A stretch of DNA of 64,000 bases from Oscillatoria sp. CS-180 (GCF_028330965.1 NZ_JAQMUB010000092.1:62001-126000); one strand, 5' to 3'. Counted from the first letter of the stretch, positions 9,476 to 19,088 are shown. A program made the numbers and translations. The notes: generated by a model not told the origin, from the sequence alone.

Positions 9476-9947
9476 AGGACGTTTTGAGGTAGCTCCAGGG
9501 GTGCACAACGAGGCTGGCGACTTCAGACTTAATATGCCCAGTTGCTCGTGACCAAGCATCAAACAATTAAGTTCCGGCTTTGATGCATGCAATTGCCCCA
9601 GAAAGATCAGGAGGGGGCTGGCCCAAGTCTAGAGAGTCAATTTCAGACCTTAAGTGACTTGAATCAGGTCAGTAGCATAATCTACGTCACGCGATCGCCC
9701 AATTCCAGATTTTTCCGCCGAAGATTCACAGGATTTTTGTCAACGGAATTTACACAAAATATCTACATATAGAGCAGCCACTATCAGCCCTGCACCAGTT
9801 CCAGGGTCAGGAGGACTTAGCCCGATAGATCACAGTTCACTGCTCGGGGCAACTGATTCTTCCTTCAAAGGTCTCTAACAACAATCCGTATATTTTTTAA
9901 CCTTTCATAACTAAGTCATGAAGTCACAATGACATATCTAGCTCTGC
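9476..9947. other. intergenic region between sigC and glcE, no gene seen
   Basis: About 470 bases ahead of the sigma factor start. I see no coding frame, no terminator-grade hairpin and no family A-C repeat. It contains one GCGATCGC octamer and an AT-rich stretch near 9880-9940 downstream of glcE. Confidence 0.4.
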
Positions 9948-11258
9948 CTATCCCCAGCGTCCTGGATTGAGTCGCTGTTGGGGATCAAACTGCTCTTGCA
10001 AACGAGACATCAGCATGCTGACAGACTCCTTCAATGCCCAAGGCTCTATCGTGGCTTTCCAGTCGGCTGGCGCTTCCAGTAGCGTCAAATAACCACCAGT
10101 CCCTTGACACTGCGATCGCACTGCTGCCAGCCCTTTGAGAAACGTTGGGTCACCGTCTAACCACAAGGTCCCAAGGCCACTTCCTGCATGGATTCGAGCC
10201 TGCCAGGTATCGACGGGAAACGTAGAGTGAAGCGTCTGCATCAAATCAACAGCTTTTGCTGGCAGGATGCCAAGTTTTGCGATCGCGATTCCAGTTCGTT
10301 TGTCCGCCGAAAATAGGGTCTGGTTGATGTTCTGCCAAAACTGAGTGTCGTTCTCATCACTCAAAACCTGAGATCCTAAATCGTAGGGCTGCGCAATTTT
10401 CCCTAATAGCTCTACTTGCTCAACAACACCAGCCTCAATGCTCTGAAATTGTAGGGCCAGTCCAAAGGTATCAGCGTCTCGCTTGGATAATAGTCCTGAC
10501 GACACCAGATCCATAGCCACAGGTGTCAGTGAAGACTGCAAAACATCAGCTGCAACAGACTTGATAGACGCGGCATTTCCCACTAGCAGTACCGTTCTGG
10601 ATACATCGGGTAGTGGATAGGTCCGAAACGTGAGCTGAGTGAAGACCCCCAAAGTACCAAAGGAACCACTCATCAGCTTCATTAGGTCATAGCCTGCAAC
10701 ATTTTTAACAACACGGCCTCCAGCTTTCGCCATTTGACCGTCATGACGCACAAAAGAAATACCAATCAGCATGTCGCGAATGCCACCGTAACGCTGTCGT
10801 AAGGCTCCGGTATCTCGCGTCGCAACAATGCCACCCAAGGTTGCCCGTTGAGGGTAGGCTGGGTCGATAGTCAGAAACTGTCGAGTCTTTATTAAGTTAG
10901 CTTGCACCTGAGCAAATGACGCTCCTGTTTGCGCTGTGAGGGTTAAATCACCTTCAGCGTGTTCAACGACCTGATTGAGTTTTTGAGTGCTGACAACCAA
11001 GTCAACTTCGCTGACTAACGCCCCCCACGTTAGCTTACTGCCACTTCCGCAGGGCATAATGCGCCACTGATTCTGATGGGCGCAAGTCATAACTTCTGCC
11101 AGTTGCTCAGGATTTTCAGGATAGGCAATGCAGTCTGGCGAAGATTCGGATGCGATCGCCCCTTGTATCGTCTGTCGCACTGGCTCAGCTAATACGTCCC
11201 AGGAAGTAACCTGCGCGTCCCCCAGAATAGCTTGTATTGTTCGGGTGATAGACCCCAT
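9948..11258 (-). CDS. glcE: glycolate oxidase FAD-binding subunit GlcE
   Basis: 436 residues of the FAD_binding_4 family. The PP-loop region MPCGSGSKLTWG (about 68-80), the TLGGIVATRDTG segment, the RYGGIRDMLIGISFVRHDG motif and AGGRVVKNVAGYDLMKLMSGSFGTLGV are all characteristic of GlcE, the shorter FAD subunit of glycolate dehydrogenase. That enzyme oxidises photorespiratory glycolate to glyoxylate. It ends in a typical DPQQRLNPGR. GlcD and GlcF are not in the window, so the complex must be completed from elsewhere, as is usual in cyanobacteria. Confidence 0.92.
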   Translation of the reverse strand: MGSITRTIQAILGDAQVTSWDVLAEPVRQTIQGAIASESSPDCIAYPENPEQLAEVMTCAHQNQWRIMPCGSGSKLTWGALVSEVDLVVSTQKLNQVVEHAEGDLTLTAQTGASFAQVQANLIKTRQFLTIDPAYPQRATLGGIVATRDTGALRQRYGGIRDMLIGISFVRHDGQMAKAGGRVVKNVAGYDLMKLMSGSFGTLGVFTQLTFRTYPLPDVSRTVLLVGNAASIKSVAADVLQSSLTPVAMDLVSSGLLSKRDADTFGLALQFQSIEAGVVEQVELLGKIAQPYDLGSQVLSDENDTQFWQNINQTLFSADKRTGIAIAKLGILPAKAVDLMQTLHSTFPVDTWQARIHAGSGLGTLWLDGDPTFLKGLAAVRSQCQGTGGYLTLLEAPADWKATIEPWALKESVSMLMSRLQEQFDPQQRLNPGRWG

Positions 11259-11335
11259 GACATATCAGCTCCCGCCTACCTTCTCTTAGTGTAAGACAGC
11301 CACGCATTCTCCCTGATACTCTCTATTTCGCTGCC

Positions 11336-11521
11336 ATAGCTAACCTAGTGAGGTCTATCTAGCTTTAGCCCTGTAAGCTTGTGCAGCAAGAAAGCATCTA
11401 TAGCCTTGTGCAGCAAGAAAGCAGGGAATAGGGAATGGGGTGTGCTTGACTCAAATGCATGCCGCTATAGATGCGCCAGATGGCTCGTCGTCTTGTCTTA
11501 ACGGAACTGGCGACGGCCATA
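11336..11521. repeat. composite of family C and family A miniature repeats
   Basis: Mosaic repeat in the otherwise gene-free stretch 11259-11675. A family C unit (about 11399-11470, from TATAGCCTTGTGCAGC to CATGCCGCTATAG) abuts the 3' half of a family A unit (about 11471-11521, ending ACTGGCGACGGCCATA). Inside, the 18-mer TTGTGCAGCAAGAAAGCA occurs twice, at 11380-11397 and 11406-11423, which looks like a short tandem duplication across the C end. The remaining bases before 11676 show no gene. Confidence 0.7.
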
Positions 11522-11675
11522 TGTGCGAGTATCAAAACGGGTTAGACCAAACCGTTATGGGTAACCTCCGAATCAACAGCAACTTTGCATTGTGAAGGTG
11601 ATCAATGCCTCTAGCACGTTGCTCCCAGATTAGATAGAGTGTCTAACAAAAGAATATTAGGCAGTGGCATAGACT

Positions 11676-12212
11676 ATGAAAATTGCTCTCACAGCAGCTA
11701 GCCTCATGAGCAGTCTCTCACTTTACGGATCTCCTGCTCTAGCCCAAACTACCGACTATTTTTGTTACATCGTTCAGCCCAATGGGCGTTTAGTGGACTT
11801 GACGGAATTTTGTGGAGGTTACGAAGAGATTTCCACAGCTGTAGGTTCCGGCATGTCTCCTAACAACACTTCGTCACCGGCAACGCCTAATTCTATATCC
11901 GCCGCACAGGGTGACTTGCCGATGAATTGTAATTTTAGCGATCCTCAGGTGGTCGACAATACAACCTCGTTAAGGGTGTCTTACGACTTTTCCTGCTTAG
12001 CACTGGACGATGTTCAAGCGAGCGACATCACTTTAGAACTTGCGATCGCTGATGATGCGGTCAGCTTTGGCTTGCCTGTCATACAAGCAATGCCTCCCCT
12101 GGCTGCTGGCGCAACTCATAACTCCAGTGTGACGTTCAACAGCGTTGGACGCCCTACTGGAGAAACGGTTGTGTTTGAATTGTCTTATGTTGTCCAAGAG
12201 CGCCCGCTTTAA
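11676..12212 (+). CDS. small secreted protein with paired-Cys N-terminal motif
   Basis: 178 residues. The N-terminus is a clear signal peptide (MKIALTAASLMSSLSLYGSPALA, cleavage after ALA). The mature protein begins TTDYFCYIVQPNGRLVDLTEFCG, with two cysteines that may form a disulfide; two more cysteines lie in MNCNF and FSCLAL. The C-terminal half (about 85-178) is predicted all-beta and Ig-like in feel. The N-terminal motif recurs in the protein at 31165 (DWVCWM ... VDMSNICG), suggesting a family of exported proteins. Function unknown. Confidence 0.75.
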   Translation: MKIALTAASLMSSLSLYGSPALAQTTDYFCYIVQPNGRLVDLTEFCGGYEEISTAVGSGMSPNNTSSPATPNSISAAQGDLPMNCNFSDPQVVDNTTSLRVSYDFSCLALDDVQASDITLELAIADDAVSFGLPVIQAMPPLAAGATHNSSVTFNSVGRPTGETVVFELSYVVQERPL

Positions 12213-12220
12213 TTGATTCT

Positions 12221-12252
12221 GGCAGCAGAGACATGCTCAACATGCCTCTGCC
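12221..12252. terminator. hairpin between convergent genes
   Basis: GGCAGCAGAGACATG pairs with CATGCCTCTGCC across a five-base loop, with one bulge; AAAA follows on the right. It sits between the convergent secreted-protein and glutathione S-transferase genes and could terminate both. Confidence 0.5.
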
Positions 12253-12271
12253 AAAACTTTAGAGTCCCTTT

Positions 12272-13063
12272 TTAGTCAATGTTGATGGAAGTCGGGCCGC
12301 TACCGCCACTGGGAGCACCTACACGAACCTTGCGGCAGGCGAGGTAGAGGCGATCGCGCCAGTCAAAGAAGGGTTGATAGCTGATGTCATCCGCTAAGCC
12401 AGGAACCCCCTTGCCACAGATACCTTCCGGCAAATCGACATACTGGCTAGAGGGGAACTTGATATACATCGTGATGCCTGCAACAGCCAAATCCGCCAGC
12501 GTCGGCTGATCGCCCACCAAATAAGGGTGGTCCGATAACATCAGACAGAGTGATTTCAGTGCTTGTTTGAGCACTCGGGTCGCTTCTTTGATGTCTTCGG
12601 GACCAAAACCAACACCTGCCCCCAAGATGCTCAAGATGTCGCCAGGCACAGCGCCCACCAGATTTTTAACCAAATCGGGAGTCGCCGCAGGTAACAACGC
12701 TGTTCGGAAGTTAGGATGCTGGCTGAATGCGCCAATCATGGCTTTGCGCCCTTGAATACCCAAGGATTCGTCCGCCCAATCTTCTATCGCCAAGCACAAA
12801 CCTTTCTGATAGGAATCGGTCGGCAAAAGGGGACGTTCGGGATACTTCTCTTCTAAATAAAGGGCAATCTCAGTGGAATCCGGAACCACCTCGGTGCCAT
12901 CTTTGAGGACAGGAACTTTGCGCTGACCTGACATTTGAAACAGTTCAATTTGCCCTACCCCAGGTGTGACTTCAATAGCCTTATAGGGGAGCTGCTTGTA
13001 GTCGAGAATTAGCTTGACCTTTTCACTATAGGCAGAGGCTTCAAACTGATAAAGCTCTAGCAT
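12272..13063 (-). CDS. glutathione S-transferase family protein
   Basis: 263 residues from the ATG at 13063; six further codons are open upstream, but MLELYQFEASAYSEKVKL is the canonical thioredoxin-fold start. The N-terminal GST domain (about 1-80) shows the RKVPVL cis-Pro motif and PDSTEIALYLEEKYP for glutathione binding. A helical C-terminal domain follows, with the HPYLVGDQPTLADLAVAG motif. The family conjugates or reduces electrophiles or peroxides, and the substrate is unknown. It is followed 25 bases upstream by the DUF4230 gene on the same strand, which may be cotranscribed. Confidence 0.85.
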   Translation of the reverse strand: MLELYQFEASAYSEKVKLILDYKQLPYKAIEVTPGVGQIELFQMSGQRKVPVLKDGTEVVPDSTEIALYLEEKYPERPLLPTDSYQKGLCLAIEDWADESLGIQGRKAMIGAFSQHPNFRTALLPAATPDLVKNLVGAVPGDILSILGAGVGFGPEDIKEATRVLKQALKSLCLMLSDHPYLVGDQPTLADLAVAGITMYIKFPSSQYVDLPEGICGKGVPGLADDISYQPFFDWRDRLYLACRKVRVGAPSGGSGPTSINID

Positions 13064-13087
13064 TGCAATACCTATGCACAACCTCGT

Positions 13088-13888
13088 TTACTGTATCGTG
13101 CTTGCCCCAGCAGCCGCACAGGTTGTGTTGGCAGAAGGTTGTGATTCGACAATGACCTGGGCGTATTCCGTATTTTGTAGAAGTTGCTGCACAACTAGCT
13201 CAGCGCGATCGCTCGCCTGCTGGAGAATACCTTGATCGCAAGCCGCCTGCAACAAACGCTGAAGCGCCACTTCTTGGGCTTTGTCCTGCAATTCTGGAGC
13301 CCGATCAGGCCCTAGACCCAGAAAACCTCGGTCGTAGTCAAATACTTGGGAGCGACTAACGTCGATCTTGCTATCCAGTATCTTAGGCCCAGGCAACGTA
13401 ACCCTCAGGACATCACCACCGTCTTGAACATTCTCTGGCGCAATTTCACTCAAATCGACGCCCGCCCGCACTTCTCCATTGGCGATGTAAATCAGCGTCG
13501 TTTTACCCACCTCATAATTTGCAAACGTGCGGGTGCTCGAAGTTGGGACAACAGCCTCCATGGTGAAAACCGCAGTGGTAAGGTCACTTGCTCCGCGAAT
13601 CTGCTGCACCACGACTGTTTGAACATCCGCCTCTTCCACAGGTTCAGCAGGCATAAAGGCTGATCGAATACTGTTGACGAAATCTTCTCCAGAGCGCCAT
13701 AGCCCAACTCCGGCAATCATCCCAATCAGCAGCATCCCACCTGACAAGCTGCCGGCCAAAGTTTGGAGAATTCTGAAGATTAGAGGCGATCTCCGAGATG
13801 GGGGTGCCTGTTCCTCCTCCCGAACGCTATGAGAGTGCTCTTTCCGCAAAGGTCGCTCTTTTTTGGGAGGGGGGGGTTTCAGTCGCAT
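13088..13888 (-). CDS. DUF4230 membrane-anchored protein
   Basis: 266 residues. A very basic, Pro-rich cytoplasmic N-terminus (RLKPPPPKKERPLRKE) is followed by one membrane span (about 38-62, ILQTLAGSLSGGMLLIGMIAGVGLW) and an exported domain. That domain matches DUF4230: QQIRGASDLTTAVFTMEAV, the YIANGEVRAGVDLSEI segment, LPGPKILDSKIDVSRSQVFD and a helical C-terminus. The role of DUF4230 is unknown. It reads toward the GST gene on the same strand. Confidence 0.8.
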   Translation of the reverse strand: MRLKPPPPKKERPLRKEHSHSVREEEQAPPSRRSPLIFRILQTLAGSLSGGMLLIGMIAGVGLWRSGEDFVNSIRSAFMPAEPVEEADVQTVVVQQIRGASDLTTAVFTMEAVVPTSSTRTFANYEVGKTTLIYIANGEVRAGVDLSEIAPENVQDGGDVLRVTLPGPKILDSKIDVSRSQVFDYDRGFLGLGPDRAPELQDKAQEVALQRLLQAACDQGILQQASDRAELVVQQLLQNTEYAQVIVESQPSANTTCAAAGASTIQ

Positions 13889-14053
13889 GGGCAGTTGCTC
13901 CAGATGGATGATGGCAGTATTCAGTATGCCGTAGAGCCAAGCTCACGATAGAGGTTAGCAAGAAAATAGATGCTTCAAATCAGCAAAATCCGATCTCAAG
14001 CAGACTAGTTCAAAGGTATCACACTTATTTTAAGGTCTGTCCTGTTGGTCTTA

Positions 14054-14114
14054 TATAGGCGTCGCCAGCCCCGTTAGAACAAGACGGCGAGCCATCTGGC
14101 TAAAGCTACCTATA
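14054..14114 (-). repeat. short family A miniature element
   Basis: A 61-base internally shortened copy: TATAGGCGTCGCC at one end and GGCTAAAGCTACCTATA at the other, with AAGACGGCGAGCCATCT inside. It lies 60 bases ahead of the cobA start, so it may sit in the 5' leader or promoter of that gene. Confidence 0.7.
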
Positions 14115-14176
14115 TTAATATGACGTTCTTTTTGAGAAAAAGATGCGATCGCCTCCTTAGTCCACCATGATGGAGA

Positions 14177-14926
14177 ATGTCAATTGGCAAAACGAAACCC
14201 TTGAAGCAGTCCGGCAAAGTTTATCTAGTGGGTGCAGGCCCAGGTGCTGCAAATCTATTGACGGTTCAAGCTCATCAGTTGTTAAACCAAGCGGAAGTCT
14301 TAGTCCACGATGCCTTGGTGAATCCTGACGTGCTTGCTCTAGTGCCAGATGAATGCGAGATTCACGCAGTGGGAAAACGAGGGGGTCAACCAAGCTGGTC
14401 TCAATCAAACATTGACCAGTTGCTAGTCAATCTATGCCAGCAGGAAAAACAGGTTGTTCGCCTTAAAAGTGGGGATCCCTTTATCTTTGGTCGCACGATT
14501 TCCGAAATTCAGGCCCTCAAAGCGGCGAACTGCGAGTTTGAGGTGATTCCAGGCTTGTCATCGGCAACAACGGCGCCCTTATTGGCCCACATTCCCTTGA
14601 CCGATGCAGTTTTGGGGAGTCAATTCACCGTGTTGACTGCCCATGATTTAGAACTGCATGACTGGCAAGCTTTATCCAAGATGGCCACGCTCGTTATTTT
14701 GATGGGCGGTAAGGCATTGCCAGAAATTTGCGATCGCCTTATTCACTATGGGAAACGTCCTGAAACCCCCGTTGCCATCATTCGCTGGGCCAGTCAGCCT
14801 CAACAGCAAATTTGGACAGGCACACTACTGACGATTGTCCAGCAGACTAAAGGAGAGCAGCGATCGCCCTGCATCATTGTTATTGGAGAAGTCGTGGGTC
14901 TGCGTCCTTATTTGCAGCCGTTGTAG
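14177..14926 (+). CDS. cobA: uroporphyrinogen-III C-methyltransferase
   Basis: 249 residues of the SAM-dependent tetrapyrrole methylase family. The enzyme methylates uroporphyrinogen III at C2 and C7 to precorrin-2, the branch point to sirohaem and cobalamin. Diagnostic motifs are VYLVGAGPGAANLLT at the N-terminus, VGKRGGQ, the RLKSGDPFIFGR loop, EVIPGLSSATTAP, LVILMGG and the closing IVIGEVVGL. It is a stand-alone CobA, not fused to CysG domains. The ATG at 14177 has GGAG immediately in front, closer than ideal, so initiation may be weak or the start slightly different. Confidence 0.93.
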   Translation: MSIGKTKPLKQSGKVYLVGAGPGAANLLTVQAHQLLNQAEVLVHDALVNPDVLALVPDECEIHAVGKRGGQPSWSQSNIDQLLVNLCQQEKQVVRLKSGDPFIFGRTISEIQALKAANCEFEVIPGLSSATTAPLLAHIPLTDAVLGSQFTVLTAHDLELHDWQALSKMATLVILMGGKALPEICDRLIHYGKRPETPVAIIRWASQPQQQIWTGTLLTIVQQTKGEQRSPCIIVIGEVVGLRPYLQPL

Positions 14927-14950
14927 AAGCGTAGAGGAATTATAAGAGAG

Positions 14951-15053
14951 ATATAGCCCTATGCAGTCTGGTCAAGTCAATCTCAGTGTCCTAGGAGAGC
15001 AAGGAATAGGGAACAGGGAATGGGGTGTGCTGACTCAATACGTGCCGCTATAG
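14951..15053 (+). repeat. family C miniature element
   Basis: About 103 bases, beginning ATATAGCCCTATGC and ending GTGCCGCTATAG, with AGGGAATGGGGTGTGCT inside. It lies between the convergent cobA and ABC exporter genes and is the cleanest copy of this family in direct orientation. Confidence 0.65.
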
Positions 15054-15183
15054 GCGTGGGAGTAAAGGAGGCTAAGGGGTCTTGGTTCAGCATTAGCAAC
15101 AGCCATGGCATGTCGGTCTTACACCGATTTTGTAGGACTACCCCTCACCCTCAGACTCCCTATCTCCCTAAAGCCTCACGTCA

Positions 15184-17001
15184 TCAACTCAACAAATCAC
15201 CGGTCTCTTGCAGCATGTGCAGGCGGTGATAGAGTCCGCCCTGGCTAAGCAAATCATCATGACTGCCCATCTCCAAAATGCGGCCCTGATCAAGGACAAC
15301 AATGACATCAGCATCTCGAACGGTGCTGAGACGGTGAGCAATGATGAGCGTTGTGCGGGTTCCGAGAATACTTCGCATCGCGAGCTGAATTGCCCGCTCT
15401 GACTCGTAATCCAAGCTTGAGGTCGCCTCATCGAAAACCAGCACATCGGGATTCATCAACAGAGCGCGAGCAATGCCCAACCGCTGCCGCTGTCCTCCTG
15501 AAAGGCGCACACCCCGCTCACCGACCACTGTGGAATAGCCTTGGGGCATCAGCTGGATGAACTCGTCTACCCGAGCGATCGCACAGGCTTCGTCCACTTG
15601 GGCACGGGTCACGTCGGGATTGCCATAGGTCAGGTTGTCCATTAGCGTTCCGTTAAACACGTCCACCTCCTGGTGAACGATCGCTAGTTGCTTACGATAG
15701 CCTGTGATGTCTAGCTTGCGGATATCTTCGCCATCAATCAGAATGCGGCCCTGCTGAGGTTCAAAGTAGCGGAACAGGAGTTTGACTAAAGTCGATTTAC
15801 CCGAACCGGATCGCCCTACCAGAGCCACGGTTTGCTTAGGTTGAATCAGGAGATCAATATCTTGTAGTACGGGTCGGTCTGCGTCATAGCCAAAGCTCAA
15901 GTGCTCAAAGTGAACCTTACCCGTGAACTGATAGTGGGTGATTGCGTCAGGATGCTTGGCGACACTTGCTGCTTCAATTCCGGTTGGAAGCTGAAGAAAC
16001 TCGTGAAAGCGCAGCATGGCAGCATACCGACGGGCAAAAATCTCTGCCAGGCCACTAATCGGCTCCAGTTCGGCATAGGCCATGCTGGATACCGTCAGGG
16101 TAGTAACGAAGTGGCCGAGAGAAATTTGTCCCCGCAAAGTGGCTATCAACGTCAATACCAATACGCCAAATACGCAGCTTTGAATGAAGAGTTCTTGCCA
16201 GGTTAGCAACACGACATAACCCCGGTGGATGATTTGTTCCACAACGGTCAGTTCTCGTTGTAATCGTTGTCCCTGACGAGCTAATTCGTCATGTTCAGCC
16301 GCAAAAGCTTTAACCGTTTTGATATTGGTGATGATTTCAGAGGTCCGGCTCTCGGTTGTCTCCATGTAGCGATCTAAGGCTTGTTCTTTACGATTCAGCC
16401 GAATGAGGTCCCGCATACTGTAGGCCAGAATCACCACAAAAGACAGGAGAAAGAGACCTGCAATGCGCCAGTCGATAATCCAAATAACGCAAAAAATTCC
16501 GAACACTCGCACTAATTTAGGCAAGAGCTGACCTGCGATTTCAGGGTAGGTCCAAGTGTGGTTTGATAACCCTCGGGCGACCCGTCCCGCAATGCGTCCC
16601 GGATTATGCTCATCGTAGAAACCGACAGGCAAACTGAGCAGCTTACGAACAACGTCTAGAGAATGGTCGCGACGGCTTCGAAGAGCGATATCCCAGTGGA
16701 ACCAGACGCCTAGCCATGGCTCAATAGGTGCTCTAACAACAGTCACGATGAAAATCATCCCCAGAAGTAAGCCCAAAGTGAGCGATCGCGTCACCTCTTG
16801 GCCGGTTATGATCGCCAATCCTTCAACTAATCCCTGCGCCAGCTTATCTACAGGCTGGTCAGAGAGGAGATTTAGCAGCTGCCCAATTGCATAGGGTACG
16901 ACCAAATCCACCAGCTCAAACAAGCTGCTGGCAACAATACTGAAGACCGCGATCGCTTTATAGTTTTTGTAGTAGTGAACAATGTCTGCGAACTTTGCCA
17001 T
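15184..17001 (-). CDS. ABC exporter, fused permease and ATPase
   Basis: 605 residues with a type I exporter architecture: six membrane spans in residues about 15-325, then an ATPase domain. The ATPase has Walker A GRSGSGKST, Q-loop VHQEVD, signature LSGGQRQR, Walker B VLVFDEATSSLD and the switch His in IIAHRLSTV. It would act as a homodimer or heterodimer moving lipids, peptides or drugs out of the cytoplasm; the substrate is not predictable. No partner half-transporter is adjacent. Confidence 0.9.
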   Translation of the reverse strand: MAKFADIVHYYKNYKAIAVFSIVASSLFELVDLVVPYAIGQLLNLLSDQPVDKLAQGLVEGLAIITGQEVTRSLTLGLLLGMIFIVTVVRAPIEPWLGVWFHWDIALRSRRDHSLDVVRKLLSLPVGFYDEHNPGRIAGRVARGLSNHTWTYPEIAGQLLPKLVRVFGIFCVIWIIDWRIAGLFLLSFVVILAYSMRDLIRLNRKEQALDRYMETTESRTSEIITNIKTVKAFAAEHDELARQGQRLQRELTVVEQIIHRGYVVLLTWQELFIQSCVFGVLVLTLIATLRGQISLGHFVTTLTVSSMAYAELEPISGLAEIFARRYAAMLRFHEFLQLPTGIEAASVAKHPDAITHYQFTGKVHFEHLSFGYDADRPVLQDIDLLIQPKQTVALVGRSGSGKSTLVKLLFRYFEPQQGRILIDGEDIRKLDITGYRKQLAIVHQEVDVFNGTLMDNLTYGNPDVTRAQVDEACAIARVDEFIQLMPQGYSTVVGERGVRLSGGQRQRLGIARALLMNPDVLVFDEATSSLDYESERAIQLAMRSILGTRTTLIIAHRLSTVRDADVIVVLDQGRILEMGSHDDLLSQGGLYHRLHMLQETGDLLS

Positions 17002-17095
17002 GATGAACCCGTGAGTTCTGCGAATTTGTCTAGCATATACTACATATACTACAAACGACTACATTTTCAGATAATTGATTGATCGCTTTAGCTAT

Positions 17096-17184
17096 CTAGT
17101 ACTACTACGCGGAATTCAAAAGGCAAAATTCACCATCCAAAACTAGATTTGAAGGGTGAGCCTATTTCTGCCGTAGTGTTCTAA
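17096..17184 (+). repeat. family B miniature element
   Basis: About 89 bases between CTAGTACTACTACGCGGAA and CCGTAGTGTTCTA, whose ends are imperfect inverted repeats; GAGCCTATTTCTGCCG is an internal marker. Other copies are at 50515-50622 (reverse) and 52872-53007. It lies in the gap upstream of the ABC exporter. Confidence 0.65.
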
Positions 17185-17267
17185 TAGTCTGTCGGGCTTG
17201 AGTTCTGGAAAAACTGAAGCGATCGCAACGCAGTCCCGACACAAGCCGCAAGGAAGACCATCAAGTT

Positions 17268-19088
17268 TTAGGATCTAACCTTTTTGACTTTGAGCTTGCG
17301 GGTCAGTTTCTCTAGACTTAAAGCTAGAACGCCTAGAGTCACTAAAATAACGCCAATCCACTGGATGAAGTGAAGGGTTGATTTTTCACCCGGTGTAATC
17401 AGGTAGGCCAGGATAGCTGTCAAAACAGGACCACTGGAGGCCACAATAGAAGCTTGAGCTGCCCCCATCAGTCGCACTCCGTAGTTGTTGAACAGATAAC
17501 CCAACAAAGTGAGCGTGCCCAGCAACACGCCTGATAAATAGAGTCCTGAATAGCTATTGGGTTCTCCCGTTTGGAGACCGAAGAAGGAACCACCGATCAG
17601 AATTAGACTAGTGAGCGAAAAAATAGTTGTGAATTGCACAACACTGACAGGAACAGGATGAAATCGTCGAAAGCTCAACTGCATTGAAATGAGATAAAGC
17701 GCAAAAGCAGCACTGGAGAGCAATCCTGCAACTATACCCCAGACCGAAACAGGCCCAAAGGTTAGGTCGTTCGTGATGCGGGGAAGCGCTGTAAATACAA
17801 TGCCGACCGTGATTGCGAACATAACCAAGCCCCGTAGAGGGGTAGGGCGATCGCCAAAAAGGAACCAGGCCAGAGGCACCGTAATCAGCGGATACATAAA
17901 CAGCAGCGTTACCGCCACACCAGGACCAATGTCTGAAATCGCTTTGTAGATCAGCACCTGCGACATGAACAGGAACCCACCACTTGCCATTACTTGAAAA
18001 AGCGGACGCTTATCGTTTGCCTTGAAGAATTGGCGAATATCTGACCACACTCTGGGATAGATGCGCCCTGCTACCAGCATCATGAGTGGCAGCACAACCA
18101 ACATTCTCAGCCAGAGCAGCATCAATGAATTGGGAATATTGAGCGGAAAAATACCCTCGATGGGAATACGTCCAAAAATCTGTCCCCCATAGCCAATAAT
18201 TCCAACTAGAACGTTGTGGAAAGACAAGGCCAGTGTAGACAAGATGATAAAAATCAATCCCTTCTGAAAAGCAGACGTGGAATTGATGGCTTTGGCCGAC
18301 TGGGCTGCGGAATTCTGACCAGCAGATGACGCCCGCGGAGCAGACATCGACTGGGGCGAACCTGCTGCATTCGACGAAAAGGCAGCAGAGTGCTCATGGG
18401 GTAACGAGGGTCGAAAAGGACCATCTGACTGCTGATAGCCGTAGAGTTGTGCGGGAACTGGACCACCATGCCCGTTGCCGATAGACGGAATTGCTTGAGG
18501 ACGAGCAATTTGGGTTTGCAGTTGAACACTGAGACGATTAACTAAAGCATCTAAGATGGCTTCACCCTGTTGCTCCATGCTGTGCATACGATTAATTTGC
18601 TGAGACAAGGAGCTTTGATAGCTGTTGAGGTCTTGCTGTAGGGAATGTAAGGTTTCGTTCAGGCTGGAATCTAATGAAGACAGTAGCTGGTAGGCATGCT
18701 GCAGAGATTCTTGTTGCGCCGAACCATTGATCGCGCCGCTATTGTGTAATCCTTCCACTAGGCGACTTTGCAGATGAGACGCGAGAGCCTGAGCGAGACG
18801 CTTCGCCCAAACCTGCTGTTGAGCCAACTGCTGGCGACTCAGTTCGGTTTCCTCTTGGCTCTTCAAAGCCGTGTATCTCTTTTGCAGCGACTGATATTCT
18901 TCCTCAAGGATTTCAATGTCGTTGAGTAGACGATGCTTCGTTCCTTCTAAGCGAACAATATCCTGCTTTAACTGTCCTGAAAGGTCATCTTGTAGCGCTC
19001 TCAGGTCTCGGGAAAGGCCCCGCAAAACCTCACGGGCGGCTTTTCCCTCATCTTGTGGATTATTGGGTTTTTTATCCGATTGGCCCAT
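17268..19088 (-). CDS. EamA/DMT-family transporter with long coiled-coil N-terminus
   Basis: 606 residues. Residues about 1-190 are strongly coiled-coil (heptads rich in Gln, Leu and Glu). A Ser/Ala/Gln-rich linker to about 285 precedes roughly ten membrane spans (about 290-600), forming two EamA repeats (GVAVTLLFMYPLITVPLAWFLF and GAAQASIVASSGPVLTAILAYL). DMT carriers move small metabolites or drugs; the substrate is unknown. The cytoplasmic coiled coil is well beyond the usual carrier length of about 300 residues and implies oligomerisation or tethering. Confidence 0.85.
   Translation of the reverse strand: MGQSDKKPNNPQDEGKAAREVLRGLSRDLRALQDDLSGQLKQDIVRLEGTKHRLLNDIEILEEEYQSLQKRYTALKSQEETELSRQQLAQQQVWAKRLAQALASHLQSRLVEGLHNSGAINGSAQQESLQHAYQLLSSLDSSLNETLHSLQQDLNSYQSSLSQQINRMHSMEQQGEAILDALVNRLSVQLQTQIARPQAIPSIGNGHGGPVPAQLYGYQQSDGPFRPSLPHEHSAAFSSNAAGSPQSMSAPRASSAGQNSAAQSAKAINSTSAFQKGLIFIILSTLALSFHNVLVGIIGYGGQIFGRIPIEGIFPLNIPNSLMLLWLRMLVVLPLMMLVAGRIYPRVWSDIRQFFKANDKRPLFQVMASGGFLFMSQVLIYKAISDIGPGVAVTLLFMYPLITVPLAWFLFGDRPTPLRGLVMFAITVGIVFTALPRITNDLTFGPVSVWGIVAGLLSSAAFALYLISMQLSFRRFHPVPVSVVQFTTIFSLTSLILIGGSFFGLQTGEPNSYSGLYLSGVLLGTLTLLGYLFNNYGVRLMGAAQASIVASSGPVLTAILAYLITPGEKSTLHFIQWIGVILVTLGVLALSLEKLTRKLKVKKVRS

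Noticed and set aside
14157-14176. Cobalamin riboswitch ahead of cobA
   Set aside because: The space before the gene is short and filled by a family A repeat; no B12-box-like segment was seen.
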